This document shows, one piece after another, positions 25,019-26,543 of a DNA stretch of 26,543 bases. The position numbers and the translations under genes are program-made. The stretch's first letter is position 1; each line of letters starts with the position of its first letter. Origin of the DNA: Bigelowiella natans CCMP2755 (Eukaryota; Cercozoa; Chlorarachniophyceae); the NCBI GenBank assembly GCA_000320545.1, contig ADNK01003132.1, positions 1 through 26,543 on the forward strand. The letters are read 5' to 3'. The notes under the pieces were generated by a model, which was not told the origin of the DNA, did not search any database, and worked only from the letters and a program-made list of their open reading frames with translations.

Positions 25019-25575
25019 TTACTTATTGCCAAGTCCTCTTGGTTGAGTAATCTTCTGCTCAGATGGTACATAAGCATTTCGATTGGGGTCAAATCTTAGA
25101 GGACCACCAGCCTAGCACAATGATCATATACCAGCATAAACGATTGATATGGTGGCTGCGATCGTAGTGGTGGTGGTGGTGGTGGTGGGGATGATGACTG
25201 TAATGATGATGATGATGATAATAATGATGATGATGATGATAAGGATGATGATGATGGGTAAGTAGTAGCAGCTATTTTCTATATTGCCGATAAACAGGTT
25301 TGGTAATAATGGTAAGTGGCATCGTAACCGTTCTCATTTAAAACATATCCTTGATTTTATATTTTACCTGCATGTCGCCTCCTCCCCCTCCTCCTCCTCC
25401 TCCTCCAAATGGAATCAATGACAATCGTTTGCCACCTGCTTGCCTATTTCCTCCCTGCATCTTCGTATTCCAATTACATGGCTTATTCAAATGGAAACTA
25501 TTCACCAAGTGCTCAAATAACTGTTGGCGGTGTTGATGATCATGCTGCTGGGCGATCAGGAACCTATGTGTGTGT

Positions 25576-25607
<32 letters not shown>

Positions 25608-25841
25608 CATATATGAAAATATGCATATATCGATAGAATAGGGAAAATGAGGATAACTAAGCATTAGCGATTGAACTAATTAGCTGCACCACCTACATAC
25701 ACACGTGGGATATGACAACTCTCATTGGAGAGTGGGGCATGCTACATCATTTTGCTACATCATCATTTCTAACTAACCGCTGCATACTGACTGACTGACT
25801 GCTTACCGTCTTTGAAGCAGAATCTCCTGTATGGGGTTATT
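25019..25841 (-). CDS. 3' exons of an unrecognised Gln/His- and Gly-rich protein
   Basis: Three exons chain in phase: 25841-25807 (strong CG/GTAAGC donor; NNPIQEILLQRR), 25563-25368 (FLIAQQHDHQHRQQLFEHL, then QAGGKRLSLIPFG and a run of ten Gly, ending DMQ/GTAAAA) and 25111-25019 (GTGCTAG acceptor; AGGPLRFDPNRNAYVPSEQK, ending RGLGNK and TAA). This gives 107 residues with a low-complexity middle and a more ordered-looking C-terminus. Composition suggests a disordered, perhaps nucleic-acid-related protein, but no domain is recognised. An in-frame ATG at 25856 could be a start; otherwise more exons lie upstream. The Gly run comes from a CTC/GAG microsatellite at 25378-25406, and a GT run (about 25576-25604) sits beside the acceptor. 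Confidence 0.6.
25112..25367. repeat. (GGT)n and (GAT)n tracts in an intron
   Basis: GGT (about 25168-25188) and interrupted GAT (about 25197-25257) runs lie in the last intron of the Gly-rich gene. Confidence 0.9.
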
Positions 25842-25856
25842 CTTGGGCGAGATCAT

Positions 25857-26247
25857 AGCGAAAATGATTAAAGAATTGAGAATGAGAAGAAAGACACCGT
25901 CGTATCTCCTCCTCCTCCTTCTCCTCTCGATGGCTACTACGTGTTGTGTAGTGCTAGGACACTCACATGCCACCATGATCACGTTATTCTCTCCTTCCTG
26001 CTGTTCTGCTCTGCAAATCCTGTAGTATTAGAAGTAGTAACAGTGGTAGTAACAGCGAGTTGCAGTTGTAGTAGTAGTAATAGTGGTTGAGGGGAGGGGG
26101 AGGGCCAGTTGTATCTATCTCCACCACTTCCGAAATCCTATACGAATTTCTTTTTTTTCTTTCTACCAGGACTAGGACTACTACGACAAGAGCAGTATTT
26201 ATGTCGTAAGTACTATATTCGCCTAGTATTTATGAAAGTTTAAAGTA
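25857..26247. other. Unresolved stretch with an open minus-strand frame
   Basis: From about 26140 down to 25965 the minus strand is open after a TATAG acceptor. It reads DFGSGGDRYNWPSPSP, then a Leu/Thr-rich stretch coming partly from AGT repeats, then TTGFAEQNSRKE and TGA. It could be an exon of the Gly-rich gene, but I found no phase-matched donor. Confidence 0.25.
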
Positions 26248-26457
26248 TTACCCGGTAGTGGCTGGCGGTATGATATGTTCCTCATAGCCCCTTCTCTCCT
26301 CTCCTCTCTCCCGGTAGGGTACTACTTTACTAACAGTCCCTTGCGGTATGATATGTTCCTCATAGCCCCTTCTCTCCTCCTCTCCTCTCTCCCTGTAGGG
26401 TACTACTTCACTAGCAGTCCCTTTGGGCAAGATTCTTCCCCTCTCGAGAGACCGCAC
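26248..26457 (-). CDS. Candidate exon with two 26-residue tandem repeats
   Basis: The minus strand is open for 70 codons across a 78-bp tandem duplication (unit starts near 26265 and 26343). The repeated peptide contains VVPYRERGEE and RRGYEEHIIP. It ends at a plausible donor (ACC GG/GTAATA), phase 2, which would match the phase-2 acceptor of exon 25563-25368. The plus strand has stops in each copy. The charged Arg/Glu repeats are reminiscent of disordered proteins. Coding status is uncertain because the 78-bp duplication alone could keep the frame open. Confidence 0.33.
   Translation of the reverse strand: MRSLERGRILPKGTASEVVPYRERGEEERRGYEEHIIPQGTVSKVVPYRERGEERRGYEEHIIPPATTG
26265..26420. 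repeat. 78-bp tandem duplication
   Basis: Two copies share GCGGTATGATATGTTCCTCA, CCCCTTCTCTCCTC and TAGGGTACTACTT. The second has a 3-base insertion in the CT-rich part and a balancing difference elsewhere, so the period is a multiple of three. Confidence 0.9.
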
Positions 26458-26470
26458 TTACTTTTTGAGC

Positions 26471-26471
26471 T

Positions 26472-26517
<46 letters not shown>

Positions 26518-26543
26518 CTACGTACTACGTACGTACTACGTAC
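26471..26543. repeat. (CT)n run and TACG-rich palindromic end
   Basis: A CT run (about 26471-26512) is followed by ACGTACTACGTACGTACTACG-like self-complementary sequence at the window edge. Confidence 0.9.

Noticed and set aside
25351-25636. Plus-strand frames with poly-Pro and GGVDDHAAGRSGT
   Set aside because: The minus strand offers a three-exon chain with matching phases and a clean stop; the plus frames run into the GT repeat.

Overview
This is a nuclear-type eukaryotic window. Coding exons are separated by spliceosomal introns with GT donors and AG acceptors, mostly about 60-400 bp. Every intron and spacer is loaded with microsatellites: ACT/AGT and ATC/GAT trinucleotides, AT, GA/CT and GT/CA runs. 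One gene begins with a signal peptide followed by a Ser/Arg-rich leader, the layout used for proteins entering a secondary plastid. Taken together this suggests a photosynthetic stramenopile, possibly a diatom relative. That is an inference; no rRNA, tRNA or organelle gene is present to confirm it. All splice models were assembled by eye from phase, splice sites and reading frame.

Layout, left to right. 1-1206: nothing convincing. 1808-1207 (-): small unrecognised gene. 2359-2499 (+): one weak orphan exon. 3120-5415 (+): membrane-anchored GMC-family FAD oxidoreductase, two exons, 682 aa. 5416-6246: spacer with an imperfect 104-bp tandem duplication. 6665-6247 (-) and 7446-8630 (+): a divergent pair of small unrecognised membrane proteins. 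8631-9827: spacer. 14292-9828 (-): SNAPC3/SNAP50, a subunit of the snRNA promoter-binding complex, in about ten exons. 15151-17247 (+): 558-aa protein with a signal peptide, three exons, unknown function. 17525-17991: inverted-repeat element resembling a MITE. 23853-19629 (-): about ten tiny exons encoding a CS (p23/NudC-like) domain followed by a divergent cyclophilin domain. 25841-25019 (-): the 3' exons of a Gln/Gly-rich protein, with a possible further coding exon carrying a 26-residue repeat near 26260-26457.

The genes do not form a pathway; they look like unrelated neighbours. The most unusual content is the CS-cyclophilin fusion, whose predicted proline-isomerase active site has lost several key residues. 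Next come the SNAPC3 gene, riddled with repeats and with a local duplication that copies one of its exon ends and splice donor, and the decayed MITE-like element.
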